This document shows, in pieces, positions 1 to 7,036 of a stretch of DNA of 10,944 bases. Source of the stretch: Jiangellaceae bacterium (lineage in GTDB: Bacteria; Actinomycetota; Actinomycetes; Jiangellales; Jiangellaceae). Within the stretch, counting starts at the first letter, position 1, and every line of letters begins with the position of its first letter. Both the position numbers and the translations under genes were made by a program. The DNA lies in assembly GCA_030146385.1 (NCBI GenBank), contig JASLBX010000306.1, positions 1-10,944 on the forward strand, written 5' to 3'. The notes under the pieces are model-generated. The model was not told where the DNA came from. It did no database searches and was given only the letters and a program-made list of their open reading frames with translations.

Positions 1-781
1 GTCCCTCGGTGGCCTTCACCGTCGCTACGAGCACGAAGCTCATGCTCACCAGCAGCGACCACGAGCCGAACTTGCCGAAATGCACCAGCCGCCACACGTC
101 GAGCTGGTCGGGGTACGCCCACACCCCGAGGTAGGTGCCGGCGTTCTCGGCGAACCACAGGAACAACCCGATCAGGACGAATGAGAGCGCGAGCGGCATC
201 CGGAACCGGTCCAGTCCTACCGTGAAGTACACCCAGGACCGGCGCAGCACCAGGATCATCGCCGCAGCGAGCAGCCACCGCATGTCCGGCAGGAAGTGAT
301 GGGTGAAGAAGTTGGCGTAGATCCCGAAGGCCACGAGCGTGACCGCGACCGCGGGATATCCGACGACCCGCAGGTCGAACCGCCGCCAGGCCTGGCAGAT
401 GTACGACCCGACGGCCGCGTGCATGAAGCCCGCATACAGCGGCACGCCGCCGACCTTCGTCCAGGCTTCATCCGGATAGCTCCACGATCCCATCCGGACC
501 TTGAACAGCTCCAACGCGAGCCCAAGGACGTGGAAGGCGCCGATGACCGCGACCTCGCGACCGGACTCCCACCCGGCCAACCAGAACCCGACCGTCAGCA
601 AGACAACGTAGATCAACAGCGCGTCGTACCGCTGCATCGGTAGCTCGACCACCGACGTGACGGCCAGGCCCGCGAACAGGGCGAACGCGAACACGCAGGA
701 CTTGGCCTCGATCCAGCCGAAACGCGCCAGCGTGCCGACGGCTCGGCGTACGTCCCACTGCCTCGCCCTGCCACCCGCCAC
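1..781 (-). CDS. DUF817 family integral membrane protein (C-terminus cut by window edge)
   Basis: Reading the minus strand gives an uninterrupted frame of 260 codons from a GTG at 781 to the window edge. The protein is strongly hydrophobic, with about seven or eight likely membrane helices. Conserved-looking polar motifs sit among them: ELFKVRMGSWSYPDE (residues 91-105), FFTHHFLPDMRW (158-169), AENAGTYLGVWAYP (211-224) and VHFGKFGSWSLL (233-244). These match my memory of the DUF817 family (PF05675), whose function is unknown. The usual family length is a little more than 260 residues, so probably only the last one to three dozen are missing. The frame stays open upstream of 781 with no stop. 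GTG 781 is chosen because the hydrophobic part begins soon after it and because a longer form would run into the divergent oxidoreductase start; a weak AGG lies 5 bases before it. The paired histidines (161-162) could bind a metal or cofactor, but that is a guess. Confidence 0.8.
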   Translation of the reverse strand, partial: MAGGRARQWDVRRAVGTLARFGWIEAKSCVFAFALFAGLAVTSVVELPMQRYDALLIYVVLLTVGFWLAGWESGREVAVIGAFHVLGLALELFKVRMGSWSYPDEAWTKVGGVPLYAGFMHAAVGSYICQAWRRFDLRVVGYPAVAVTLVAFGIYANFFTHHFLPDMRWLLAAAMILVLRRSWVYFTVGLDRFRMPLALSFVLIGLFLWFAENAGTYLGVWAYPDQLDVWRLVHFGKFGSWSLLVSMSFVLVATVKATEG

Positions 782-851
782 GAGGCCTATCTTGCCCGCA
801 CCGATGAGTTCTGCGCGTCCTGCCGGTCTCAATGGGCGAAGAGGCACGGAC

Positions 852-857
852 AGGGAG
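852..857 (+). promoter_or_regulatory. Ribosome binding site of the FAD-linked oxidoreductase
   Basis: AGGGAG ends 6 bases before ATG 864. This is a standard Shine-Dalgarno placement and decides the start. The frame is open further upstream to an ATG at 657, but that extension lies over the 5' part of the divergent DUF817 gene and encodes a low-quality Arg/Ala/Pro-rich stretch. Confidence 0.75.
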
Positions 858-863
858 ACAACG

Positions 864-2237
864 ATGACGCAGACCACGTTCAGCCACCCAGAGACCGGGA
901 CCGTCGCGCACCGGCTGCAGCGCAGCATCGGCGGCGGGGTCTACCTTCCGGGGGACGAGCGATACGACGAGGAGCGGCGGGCACTTCTGCCGAACCTCGA
1001 CCCGAAGCCTGCAGTCGTCGTCGCGGCGTCCAGCCCTTCCGATGTCCAGGCGGCCGTCCGAGTGGCTCGCTCCCACGAGTTGCCGTTCGCCGTCCAGGCG
1101 ACAGGCCACGGCACTCGCGTCCCGGCCGACGGTGGGATCCTGCTGAAGACAACCGCGATGGCCTCTGTTCTGGTCGACCCCTCCCGGCGGATCGCCCGCG
1201 TGGGGCCGGGCGCTCGGTGGGCGCAGGTGCTGGCAGCCGCCGCCCCGTTCGGGTTGGCGCCGCTGTCCGGCTCGTCGCCATCAGTCGGCGTCACCGGCTA
1301 CACGCTGGGCGGCGGCATTGGGTGGCTCGGGCGCAGGTACGGACTTGCAGCGGACAGCGTCCTGCGTGCAGACGTCGTCGATGCGGACGGCCGGCTCATC
1401 ACTTCCACCCCGGACAGCCACCCCGACCTGTTCTGGGCCGTCCGCGGCGGCGGCGCGAGCTTCGGAGTCGTGACGTCCCTCGAGTTCCGGCTGCATCCGG
1501 TGAACCAGGTATACGGCGGGATCTCGTACTTCCCGATCGAGGGCGCCGCCGCGACGCTGCTGCGCTACCGGCAGTGGGCTGCTACAGCACCCGATGAGCT
1601 GAGCACCGCCGTGCTGCTAACCCGCATACCGGACGCCCCGCACATCCCTGAGGCGCTCCGCGGCCGGCGGGCGATCGCGATCAAGGCCATGCACTCCAGT
1701 GGCGACGTCACCGCCGCCGAGCGGGTCCTACAACCGGTGCGCGATGCCGCGGGGCCGGCACTGTTCGACGGATACCGGACGATGAGCTACGCGGACGCGG
1801 CGATGGGCGGAACCGCCGCGCGCTACCTGAATTTCTTCGACACACTTCCGGACGCGGCGATCGAGGCCATAGTGACGGCCGCGGGCCACGAAGATGCGCC
1901 GGTGACCACGATCGAGATCCGGCACTGGGCCGGCGCCATCGGACGCCCGGGACCACACGCAGGCCCGGCCGGGCACCGCAGCTCGCCGTTCTCAATCATC
2001 GTCGACACGCCGACCCAGGAGCTGACGGCGTCACTGTCCGAGCTCGGAACCGGCGGAACGTTCCTGAACTTCCTGGGTGACGTGACGCGCACGGCGAGCG
2101 CCTTCACACCGGAGAACTACCGACGCCTTCAGGACATCAAGGCCGACTACGACCCGGACAACTTCTTCAGCATCGGCCACAACATCCCACCTGCGGTGGG
2201 ACGGCGCCACCGCCACGAGCCCGCGCAGGCGAGCTAG
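864..2237 (+). CDS. FAD-binding oxidoreductase, berberine bridge enzyme-like (PCMH + BBE domains)
   Basis: A 457-residue protein of the usual length for bacterial BBE-like flavoenzymes, which oxidise small alcohols, sugars or secondary metabolites; the substrate cannot be told here. The FAD (PCMH-type) domain covers about residues 45-215. It shows QATGHG with His82, the expected covalent FAD ligand, then GSSPSVGVTGYTLGGGIG (136-153) and the family-typical DLFWAVRGGGASFGVVTSLEFRL (188-210). The position that holds the second, cysteinyl FAD link in plant BBE aligns with Ser138, so the flavin is probably held by His82 only. The C-terminal BBE motif is YDPDNFFSIGHNIPP. There is no signal peptide, so it is probably cytoplasmic. 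The start is set by AGGGAG six bases upstream. It is divergent from DUF817 (82-base gap) and its stop overlaps that of the convergent PBP gene. Confidence 0.9.
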   Translation: MTQTTFSHPETGTVAHRLQRSIGGGVYLPGDERYDEERRALLPNLDPKPAVVVAASSPSDVQAAVRVARSHELPFAVQATGHGTRVPADGGILLKTTAMASVLVDPSRRIARVGPGARWAQVLAAAAPFGLAPLSGSSPSVGVTGYTLGGGIGWLGRRYGLAADSVLRADVVDADGRLITSTPDSHPDLFWAVRGGGASFGVVTSLEFRLHPVNQVYGGISYFPIEGAAATLLRYRQWAATAPDELSTAVLLTRIPDAPHIPEALRGRRAIAIKAMHSSGDVTAAERVLQPVRDAAGPALFDGYRTMSYADAAMGGTAARYLNFFDTLPDAAIEAIVTAAGHEDAPVTTIEIRHWAGAIGRPGPHAGPAGHRSSPFSIIVDTPTQELTASLSELGTGGTFLNFLGDVTRTASAFTPENYRRLQDIKADYDPDNFFSIGHNIPPAVGRRHRHEPAQAS

Positions 2238-4720
2238 TCGCTCTCCTCGCCGTCGTCAGGCTCCGGGAGCGTCGGCACGGGCACATCCGGTTCGTCCTCA
2301 GGCGGTTGGTCCTCGGGCGGATCGTCATCAGACGGATCGTCGTCGTCGGAGTCGTCGCCGCCGGGCCGCCCGTTGCCGTTGCCATTCCCGTCGCCGCCGC
2401 CATTACGGGGCGGGTCGGGTTGCGAGCCGTTGCTGACGACCAGGCCGATGCTGCCGCCGGACGGGTGCTCCGAATACGGACCGGGCCGGGTGTCGACAAC
2501 GGTGCCGGCCTGGTGCTGCGATGGCACCTCATCGACCACGTGCGCCTGGAACCCTGCCTCACGCAGCACTCGCTCGGCGTCCGACTGGCTGCGGCCGCGG
2601 ACGTCCGGAACAGGGGTGAGAGCGCCCTGGATGACCTTCGGGTCGGGCTGGACGAACGACTCGCGCTCGTAGTCGTCGACGATGGACTCCATCATCTGCT
2701 TCCAGATCGGCCCTGGCACACAGCCACCGCAGACGTTGGTGATCCGCTCGCCGGCGAAGCTGTAGCCGCTCAGCGAACGCGGTCGGTTGTTCTCGTGATC
2801 CCACGCACCGCGGGGATCGAATACCGCGACCGCCGTGGTCAGCTGAGGTACGTAGCCGACCCACCAGACGGCGACGGTGTCGTTGGTAGTACCGGTCTTG
2901 CCCGCGGAGTCGCGCCCGTCGTCCAACCGCATCCGCGAGCCCGTGCCACCGGGGTTGAACATGACGCCCTTCAGCACGTCGTTCACACCGTCGGCGTGCT
3001 CCTCGGCCATCAGCCGGTTGCAGTCGGGCTCGGCGTTGTAGACGTCCTCGCCGTTGCGATCCGTCACCTTGACGACGGCGAAGGACTCGCAGTGAACACC
3101 CCGGGCAGCGAACATCGCGTAGCCCTCGGCCATCGCTAGCGGCGACACCGGGTTACTGCCGAGCACGTTGGCCGGAAACTCTTCGAGTGGCTCACCGTCG
3201 GCCTGTGTGACGCCGGCCTCTGCCGCAATCCGGAGCGGATCGCAAAGGCCGGTCTGCTGGGCCAGTTGTGCGTAGAAGGTGTTGACCGAACGCTCGGTGC
3301 CGGTCCGCAGATTGAACAGGCCACTCAGCCCACTGTCGTAGTTCTTCGGGCGCCACGTCTCGGTGGATCGGATCTGGCCCTCGCACCCCTCGAAGGAGCT
3401 GACCGGCAGGTTGACCTGGTAGGGCGAGTTGATCGACATGTTGAGCGCGATGCCCTGCTCGATCGCGGCAGCCAGCCACCAGGTCTTGAAGGTCGACCCC
3501 GACTGGGCCCCGCCGCCCCCGCCCATGTCCTCGTCCACGACGAGGTTGAGCGTCGTCTGGCCCTTCTCCGGATCCGTACCGTACGGCTTGGATTGGGCTA
3601 GCGCCTTGATCTGTCCCGTGCCGGGCTCGACGGACGCGAGCGCAGCCGCAGCGTCGTCCGTCGCGTGGACGCGGTCGGCGATGGCCTTCTGCGCCGCCTT
3701 CTGCGCGTCGCGGTTGAGCGTCGTCCGGATGGTCACCCCACCGCGGTAGAGAGTGGCGACCCGCTCCTCAGGCGTCGTGCCGAGCTCCTCCAGCTGGCGG
3801 ATCTCCTGAACGACGTACTCGCAGAAGAACTCGGCCGACGAACCACCGCAACCGTTGCGTGTGATGCGCTCGTCGAGCTCCAAGCCGGTCGCCAGCGCCT
3901 CCTTGAGCTCCTCGTCGCTGATCAACTCCAGATCGTGCATCCGCCGCAGCACGACGTCGCGCCGAGCCACGGCACGCTCAGCGTTGGCGGTCGGGTCGAA
4001 GGCGTTCGGCTGTTGGATGATCCCTGCGAGCAGGGCAGCCTGGGGCAGGGTCAGCTTGGCGGCCGACGTGGAGAAGTACCGCCGCGCGGCCGCCTCCACT
4101 CCGTGTGCGCCACCGCCGAAATAGGCGATGTTGAGGTAGCCCTCGAGGATCTCCTCCTTGCTCATCTCCTGCTCGAGGCCGACCGCGACTCGAAGCTCGC
4201 GCAGCTTGCGCCCGTACGATTCCTCGACCGCTGCGCGCCGGTCTTCGTCGCTCTCCGCCTGCGCGAGGGCCAGCAGCTTCGCGTACTGCTGGGTCAGCGT
4301 CGAGCCGCCGGCCGTGATGTCTCCCGCCTCGGCGTTGACCAAGAACGCTCGCGCCGTGCCCTGGAAGTCGACCGGCCCATGATCGAAGAACCGGTGGTCC
4401 TCGATGGCCAGAACGGCATCCTGCATCACGGGCGCAATGTCCTCGAGCGACTTGCTGACCCGGTTCTCCGTGTAGAACGTGGCGATCAGGTTGCCGTCCG
4501 CGTCAAGGATCCTGGACCGCTCGGGCAACGGGTTGGACGTGTCGAGTTCAGCCGGCAGCTCGCTGAAGCCGTTGGCGCTCTCGCGGGCGACCAGGCCGAG
4601 ACCGGCAGCGACTGGGAGCGCGAGCCCTGCTACGAGCAGGCCGGCAAGCGCGCTGATGCCGATCGCGAGCAGCGACCGGCGGAGCGCGGAGAAGATCGAG
4701 TGGGCCCCAGGGAATGCCAC
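2234..4720 (-). CDS. Class A penicillin-binding protein (transglycosylase/transpeptidase) with PASTA domain, PonA2-like
   Basis: An 828-residue bifunctional peptidoglycan synthase, polymerising lipid II and cross-linking stem peptides outside the membrane. The signal anchor is at about residues 15-45. The GT51 domain shows AIEDHRFFDH (105-114, catalytic Glu107), GGSTLTQQ (138-145), RKLRELR (171-177) and EGYLNIAYFGGGAHGVEAAA (193-212). The transpeptidase domain shows SGSTFK (Ser409, Lys412), SVN (478-480) and KTGTTND (608-614), so all three active-site motifs are intact. One PASTA domain covers about 703-765 (VPDVRGRS at its start). The tail from about 767 is Gly/Asn-rich and then very acidic: residues 789-828 hold 21 Asp/Glu and no basic residue. 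The layout resembles mycobacterial PonA2. The start is GTG 4720 without a Shine-Dalgarno, but with TATCCT 8 bases upstream, suggesting a leaderless mRNA. It is divergent from the MBL-fold gene. Confidence 0.95.
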   Translation of the reverse strand: MAFPGAHSIFSALRRSLLAIGISALAGLLVAGLALPVAAGLGLVARESANGFSELPAELDTSNPLPERSRILDADGNLIATFYTENRVSKSLEDIAPVMQDAVLAIEDHRFFDHGPVDFQGTARAFLVNAEAGDITAGGSTLTQQYAKLLALAQAESDEDRRAAVEESYGRKLRELRVAVGLEQEMSKEEILEGYLNIAYFGGGAHGVEAAARRYFSTSAAKLTLPQAALLAGIIQQPNAFDPTANAERAVARRDVVLRRMHDLELISDEELKEALATGLELDERITRNGCGGSSAEFFCEYVVQEIRQLEELGTTPEERVATLYRGGVTIRTTLNRDAQKAAQKAIADRVHATDDAAAALASVEPGTGQIKALAQSKPYGTDPEKGQTTLNLVVDEDMGGGGGAQSGSTFKTWWLAAAIEQGIALNMSINSPYQVNLPVSSFEGCEGQIRSTETWRPKNYDSGLSGLFNLRTGTERSVNTFYAQLAQQTGLCDPLRIAAEAGVTQADGEPLEEFPANVLGSNPVSPLAMAEGYAMFAARGVHCESFAVVKVTDRNGEDVYNAEPDCNRLMAEEHADGVNDVLKGVMFNPGGTGSRMRLDDGRDSAGKTGTTNDTVAVWWVGYVPQLTTAVAVFDPRGAWDHENNRPRSLSGYSFAGERITNVCGGCVPGPIWKQMMESIVDDYERESFVQPDPKVIQGALTPVPDVRGRSQSDAERVLREAGFQAHVVDEVPSQHQAGTVVDTRPGPYSEHPSGGSIGLVVSNGSQPDPPRNGGGDGNGNGNGRPGGDDSDDDDPSDDDPPEDQPPEDEPDVPVPTLPEPDDGEESD

Positions 4721-4728
4721 AACGCCAT

Positions 4729-4734
4729 AGGATA
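4729..4734 (-). promoter_or_regulatory. Putative -10 box of the PBP gene (leaderless start)
   Basis: On the minus strand TATCCT fits the TANNNT -10 consensus and ends 8 bases before GTG 4720, so transcription would begin at or next to the start codon. No convincing -35 is visible at 16-19 bases. Hexamers of this kind are common by chance; the support comes from the lack of a Shine-Dalgarno and the same arrangement at other genes here. Confidence 0.4.
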
Positions 4735-4769
4735 CGTGGTTTTGCCGCTAGCTCATCTTTCGCCGTTGC

Positions 4770-4799
4770 TTGGCCAGGCCGCTGTGGCCGATCTAACGT
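4770..4799 (+). promoter_or_regulatory. Putative promoter of the MBL-fold gene (leaderless)
   Basis: TTGGCC (4770-4775), an 18-base spacer, and TAACGT (4794-4799) form a plausible sigma-70-type promoter. Its -10 ends 7 bases before ATG 4807, which puts the transcription start at the A of the start codon. No Shine-Dalgarno precedes the ATG. Confidence 0.5.
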
Positions 4800-4806
4800 G
4801 GCACGC

Positions 4807-5436
4807 ATGCGGCTGACCAAGTACGAGCACGCGTGCGTTCTCGTCGAGGACGAGGGCGCGCGAATCCTCATCGATCCTGGCGCCTATTCGTCCGGCTTCG
4901 AGAGCTTGACCGACCTGGACGCCGTGCTGGTCACGCACCAGCACCCCGACCACGTCGACCCGGACCGGCTCAGGCCGCTGCTCGCCAACAACCCTGACGC
5001 CCGGGTGTACGCCGACGACGCCACGGCCGAGATCCTTCGCGAGAAGGGCATCGAGGCGGCCGTAGCGCGCGAGGGCGAGCATTTCAATGTCGGCGTCGAG
5101 GTCGCCGTCCACGGCGTGAACCACGCCGTGATCCATCCGGACCTGCCGATCATCCCCAACGTGGGGTACTTGATCAGCGGCCGATTCTTCCACCCGGGCG
5201 ACGCGTTCACCGTGCCGGACGTCCCGATCGACGTCCTCGGGCTGCCGACCGGGGCGCCCTGGTTGAAGGCGAGTGAAGCCGTGGACTACCTGAGGTCCGT
5301 CGCGCCGCGGATCGCCGTTCCGATCCACGAGGCGGTCCTCGTCCGGCCGGCAATGCACTACGGGCTGTTCGAGCAACTTTCGCTCAGCGGCACAACGGTG
5401 AAAGTGGTCGACCCGGGAACCACCGTCGAGGTGTGA
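4807..5436 (+). CDS. MBL-fold metallo-hydrolase, UlaG-like
   Basis: A 209-residue single-domain metallo-beta-lactamase-fold protein. The metal motif is THQHPDHVD (His44, His46, Asp48, His49). It is followed by the later ligand candidates His129 and Asp132 in FFHPGDAF and His174 in VPIHEA. The compact form beginning MRLTKYEHAC, where a strand leads into an ILIDPG turn (20-25), fits the Lactamase_B_3 / UlaG-like group, which includes L-ascorbate-6-phosphate lactonase and many uncharacterised intracellular hydrolases. The substrate is unknown, and there is no sugar-utilisation gene nearby to support a lactonase role. No signal peptide is seen, so it is cytoplasmic. ATG 4807 is chosen because an upstream ATG (4714) would run through the promoter region and the opposing PBP start. 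It is convergent with the CAP lipoprotein, 19 bases apart. Confidence 0.88.
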   Translation: MRLTKYEHACVLVEDEGARILIDPGAYSSGFESLTDLDAVLVTHQHPDHVDPDRLRPLLANNPDARVYADDATAEILREKGIEAAVAREGEHFNVGVEVAVHGVNHAVIHPDLPIIPNVGYLISGRFFHPGDAFTVPDVPIDVLGLPTGAPWLKASEAVDYLRSVAPRIAVPIHEAVLVRPAMHYGLFEQLSLSGTTVKVVDPGTTVEV

Positions 5437-5455
5437 GACTTCGCGGCCGCCAGCG

Positions 5456-6238
5456 CTAACCCCTGCCGAACATCTGGGTCCAGTACAACCCCCGCGGCGA
5501 GTCCGCGACTCCAACGCCCACTTCGGTAGACGAGCAGTTGAGGATGTTCTCGCGGTGTCCGGAGCTCTCCATCCACGCCTTCACGACGGCTTCGGCGGAC
5601 TTGTATCCCAGGGCGATGTTCTCGCCGGAGTACGCGTCATAGCCGGCGGCCGAGGCACGGTCGTCCGGCCCGTCACCCTCTGGACTGGTGTGGCTGAAGT
5701 AGTCGCGCTCGGCCATGTCTTCGCTGTGGGCCAACGCGACGCTGCGTAACGTCTTGTTGTTGGTAACCGGCGGGCAGCCGGCCTTCTGCCGCTCGGCGTT
5801 GGTGCGCGTGATGACCTCGTTTGCCAGCTTTGAGATCGGGCCGCTGTTGCCACCACCTGACGTGCTCGGGTCGTCGTCCCGCGGATTTGACTCCGAGATC
5901 GTCGGGCTTGGCGTGCTCAGCGGGTCGTCCGTCGGGGACGGCTCCGGGGTCTCGGTGGGCGTCTCCGTCGGTGCGTCGGTGGGCGTCTCCGTCGGACCAG
6001 GGCTGACCGTCGCCGTCGCCTTCGACTCGGCCGCAGGAGCCAGCGGTGGCGGCGTCGAGGTCGGCGGCGAGGTCTCCCACGGCCAGTGGGCGGACTCGGA
6101 CTGCACGACAACCAGGTCGTCCGATCCGCCCGAACAGCCGAGCAGTGCGGCGCACACCAGGGACGCCGCCAGCCAACCGGCAAACCGCCCGCGCCGGGTG
6201 CGTGCGGCTTCGCGACCACGGCTAACCCAGCTCACCAC
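5456..6238 (-). CDS. CAP (SCP/PR-1-like) domain lipoprotein
   Basis: A 260-residue secreted lipoprotein. An Arg-rich N-region (7-18) is followed by a hydrophobic stretch and the lipobox LLGC, with Cys35 as the lipidated residue. A Thr/Pro-rich, low-complexity linker (about 55-135) carries TETPT repeats and leads to a C-terminal CAP domain (about 138-260). CAP motifs are ALAHSEDMAERDYFSHTSPEG (168-188, His171), SGENIALG (204-211), SSGHRENILNC (225-235) and YWTQMFG (252-258). Cys155 and Cys235 probably form the disulfide common in actinobacterial members. This resembles bacterial YkwD-type CAP proteins, whose biochemical activity is largely unsettled. The start is one of two tandem GTG codons (6238 or 6235), with no Shine-Dalgarno but TAATCT 8 bases upstream. 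It is divergent from the coiled-coil/protease operon. Confidence 0.93.
   Translation of the reverse strand: MVSWVSRGREAARTRRGRFAGWLAASLVCAALLGCSGGSDDLVVVQSESAHWPWETSPPTSTPPPLAPAAESKATATVSPGPTETPTDAPTETPTETPEPSPTDDPLSTPSPTISESNPRDDDPSTSGGGNSGPISKLANEVITRTNAERQKAGCPPVTNNKTLRSVALAHSEDMAERDYFSHTSPEGDGPDDRASAAGYDAYSGENIALGYKSAEAVVKAWMESSGHRENILNCSSTEVGVGVADSPRGLYWTQMFGRG
5952..5995 (-). repeat. 24-base-period tandem repeat within the CAP lipoprotein linker
   Basis: A 20-base segment at 5952-5971 recurs exactly at 5976-5995, a period of 24 bases or 8 codons. On the minus strand it encodes TETPTDAP followed by TETPTETP. It is an in-frame repeat that can lengthen or shorten the wall-spanning linker without breaking the frame. 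Confidence 0.8.
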
Positions 6239-6246
6239 GACGGCTC

Positions 6247-6252
6247 AGATTA
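6247..6252 (-). promoter_or_regulatory. Putative -10 box of the CAP lipoprotein gene (leaderless start)
   Basis: On the minus strand TAATCT fits TANNNT and ends 8 bases before GTG 6238, the same spacing as at the PBP gene. There is no Shine-Dalgarno before the start. The -35 region is poor (CTGGTG at 18 bases). Confidence 0.45.
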
Positions 6253-6297
6253 CGAGGTGAGCCGGGGCAGCACCAGGGCGGGTACGCCTCCGTCCGC

Positions 6298-6305
6298 TAT
6301 AGCCT
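6298..6305 (+). promoter_or_regulatory. Putative -10 region of the coiled-coil/protease operon
   Basis: TATAGCCT contains two overlapping -10-like hexamers, TATAGC (6298-6303) and TAGCCT (6300-6305). Transcription from here would leave a leader of about 30 bases before ATG 6344. No clear -35 is seen. Confidence 0.35.
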
Positions 6306-6332
6306 GCGGTAAGGGGGAGAAATTGCCAGAGC

Positions 6333-6337
6333 AGGAG
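6333..6337 (+). promoter_or_regulatory. Ribosome binding site deciding the start of the coiled-coil membrane protein
   Basis: AGGAG stands 6 bases before ATG 6344. It supports this start over the in-frame upstream ATG at 6086, whose extension would overlap the divergent CAP gene by about 150 bases. Confidence 0.75.
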
Positions 6338-6343
6338 CCTGCA

Positions 6344-7036
6344 ATGTCTGAACCGCATGGCACGTCCGGAGGGGACCGCGAGCGGGCGCGCGGTGATGCC
6401 CGCCCTGGCCGCGACCTCGCGGCGCGTGCAGACCGTGAAGCGGCTTCGCTGGAACGCCAGATAGACGTGTCGTTACGCCGCGCGGACGCAGCGGCGAGCG
6501 GGCGGGCTGTCGTCCGGCGGCGATCTCCGGCACTGGTCGCTGCATTCGTGATCGTCACGCTGCTGTTCCTTGCGACTGCAGGGCTCGCTGCGTACCTGTG
6601 GCGCACCACCGACGAATGGCGGGTCGAAGCCGACCAGCGGGCCGAGCTGGCCACGATGCTGGCCGCACAGCGGGACGAGTTGGCCGGCGAGCTGAGCCAG
6701 GCCGAGCGCGATCTCGAAGCCACCGAGAACCAGCTTCTGGAAGTCCAAGACCGGTTGCTCTCGCTCGCGGACGAGCGAGCGCAGACAGGTGACGAGTTGG
6801 AGCTGACCCGCCTGGTCGCCAGCGACGTCGCCTCCGTGGCAAGCCAACTGGAAGGGTGCGCGCTTGGCCAGGATCAGCTCATCGATCAGCTGATCACGGT
6901 GCTTGAGCAACTCGAAAACTACGATCCGGAGTCGGTCGCGGAAGGCGGCCGGCAGGCCAGTGAACAGCTCAACGCGGTGTGCGACGAGGCTCTCCAGGGC
7001 ATCGAGGACCTCAGAGACCGGCTGGGGGTCGAGTGA
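6344..7036 (+). CDS. Single-pass membrane protein with extracytoplasmic coiled coil; family not recognised
   Basis: A 230-residue protein with three visible parts. Residues 1-60 are hydrophilic, charged and Arg-rich (cytoplasmic by the positive-inside rule, with RAVVRRR at 54-60). Residues 62-86 form one membrane helix. The remainder is strongly helical. Residues 95-150 have coiled-coil character, rich in Glu/Gln/Leu with regular spacing (AAQRDELAGELSQAERDLEA, 107-126). A second helical part at 155-230 carries Cys172 and Cys213, which could form a disulfide outside the cell. No enzymatic motif is visible. Its last codons overlap the start of the lipoprotein protease gene (GTGA), so the two are translationally coupled and probably work together, for example as partner, scaffold or substrate. 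The shape also recalls septum-type membrane coiled-coil proteins, but I see no family signature. Confidence 0.8.
   Translation: MSEPHGTSGGDRERARGDARPGRDLAARADREAASLERQIDVSLRRADAAASGRAVVRRRSPALVAAFVIVTLLFLATAGLAAYLWRTTDEWRVEADQRAELATMLAAQRDELAGELSQAERDLEATENQLLEVQDRLLSLADERAQTGDELELTRLVASDVASVASQLEGCALGQDQLIDQLITVLEQLENYDPESVAEGGRQASEQLNAVCDEALQGIEDLRDRLGVE
7024..7028 (+). promoter_or_regulatory. Ribosome binding site of the lipoprotein protease, inside the upstream gene
   Basis: GGGGG ends 4 bases before GTG 7033. It lies in the last codons of the coiled-coil gene and supports the GTGA-overlap start over the in-frame ATG at 6979. Confidence 0.6.

Noticed and set aside
657..863. N-terminal extension of the FAD oxidoreductase from ATG 657
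   Set aside because: It overlaps the coding part of the divergent DUF817 gene, encodes an Ala/Arg/Pro-rich stretch unlike any flavoenzyme N-terminus, and a good ribosome binding site stands before ATG 864.
2306..4816. Long plus-strand open frames opposite the PBP gene (2306-3139 and 3665-4816)
   Set aside because: They are antisense shadows caused by high GC: no start signals, no recognisable motifs, and the minus strand encodes a complete PBP with all active-site motifs.
4807..5436. Specific assignment of the MBL-fold protein as L-ascorbate-6-phosphate lactonase
   Set aside because: Only the general fold and metal motif are visible, and no ascorbate transport or utilisation genes are near.
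5443..5450. GCGGCCGC palindrome between the MBL and CAP genes as a terminator
   Set aside because: A self-complementary 8-mer cannot form a useful hairpin by itself, there is no T-run, and the gap is only 19 bases.
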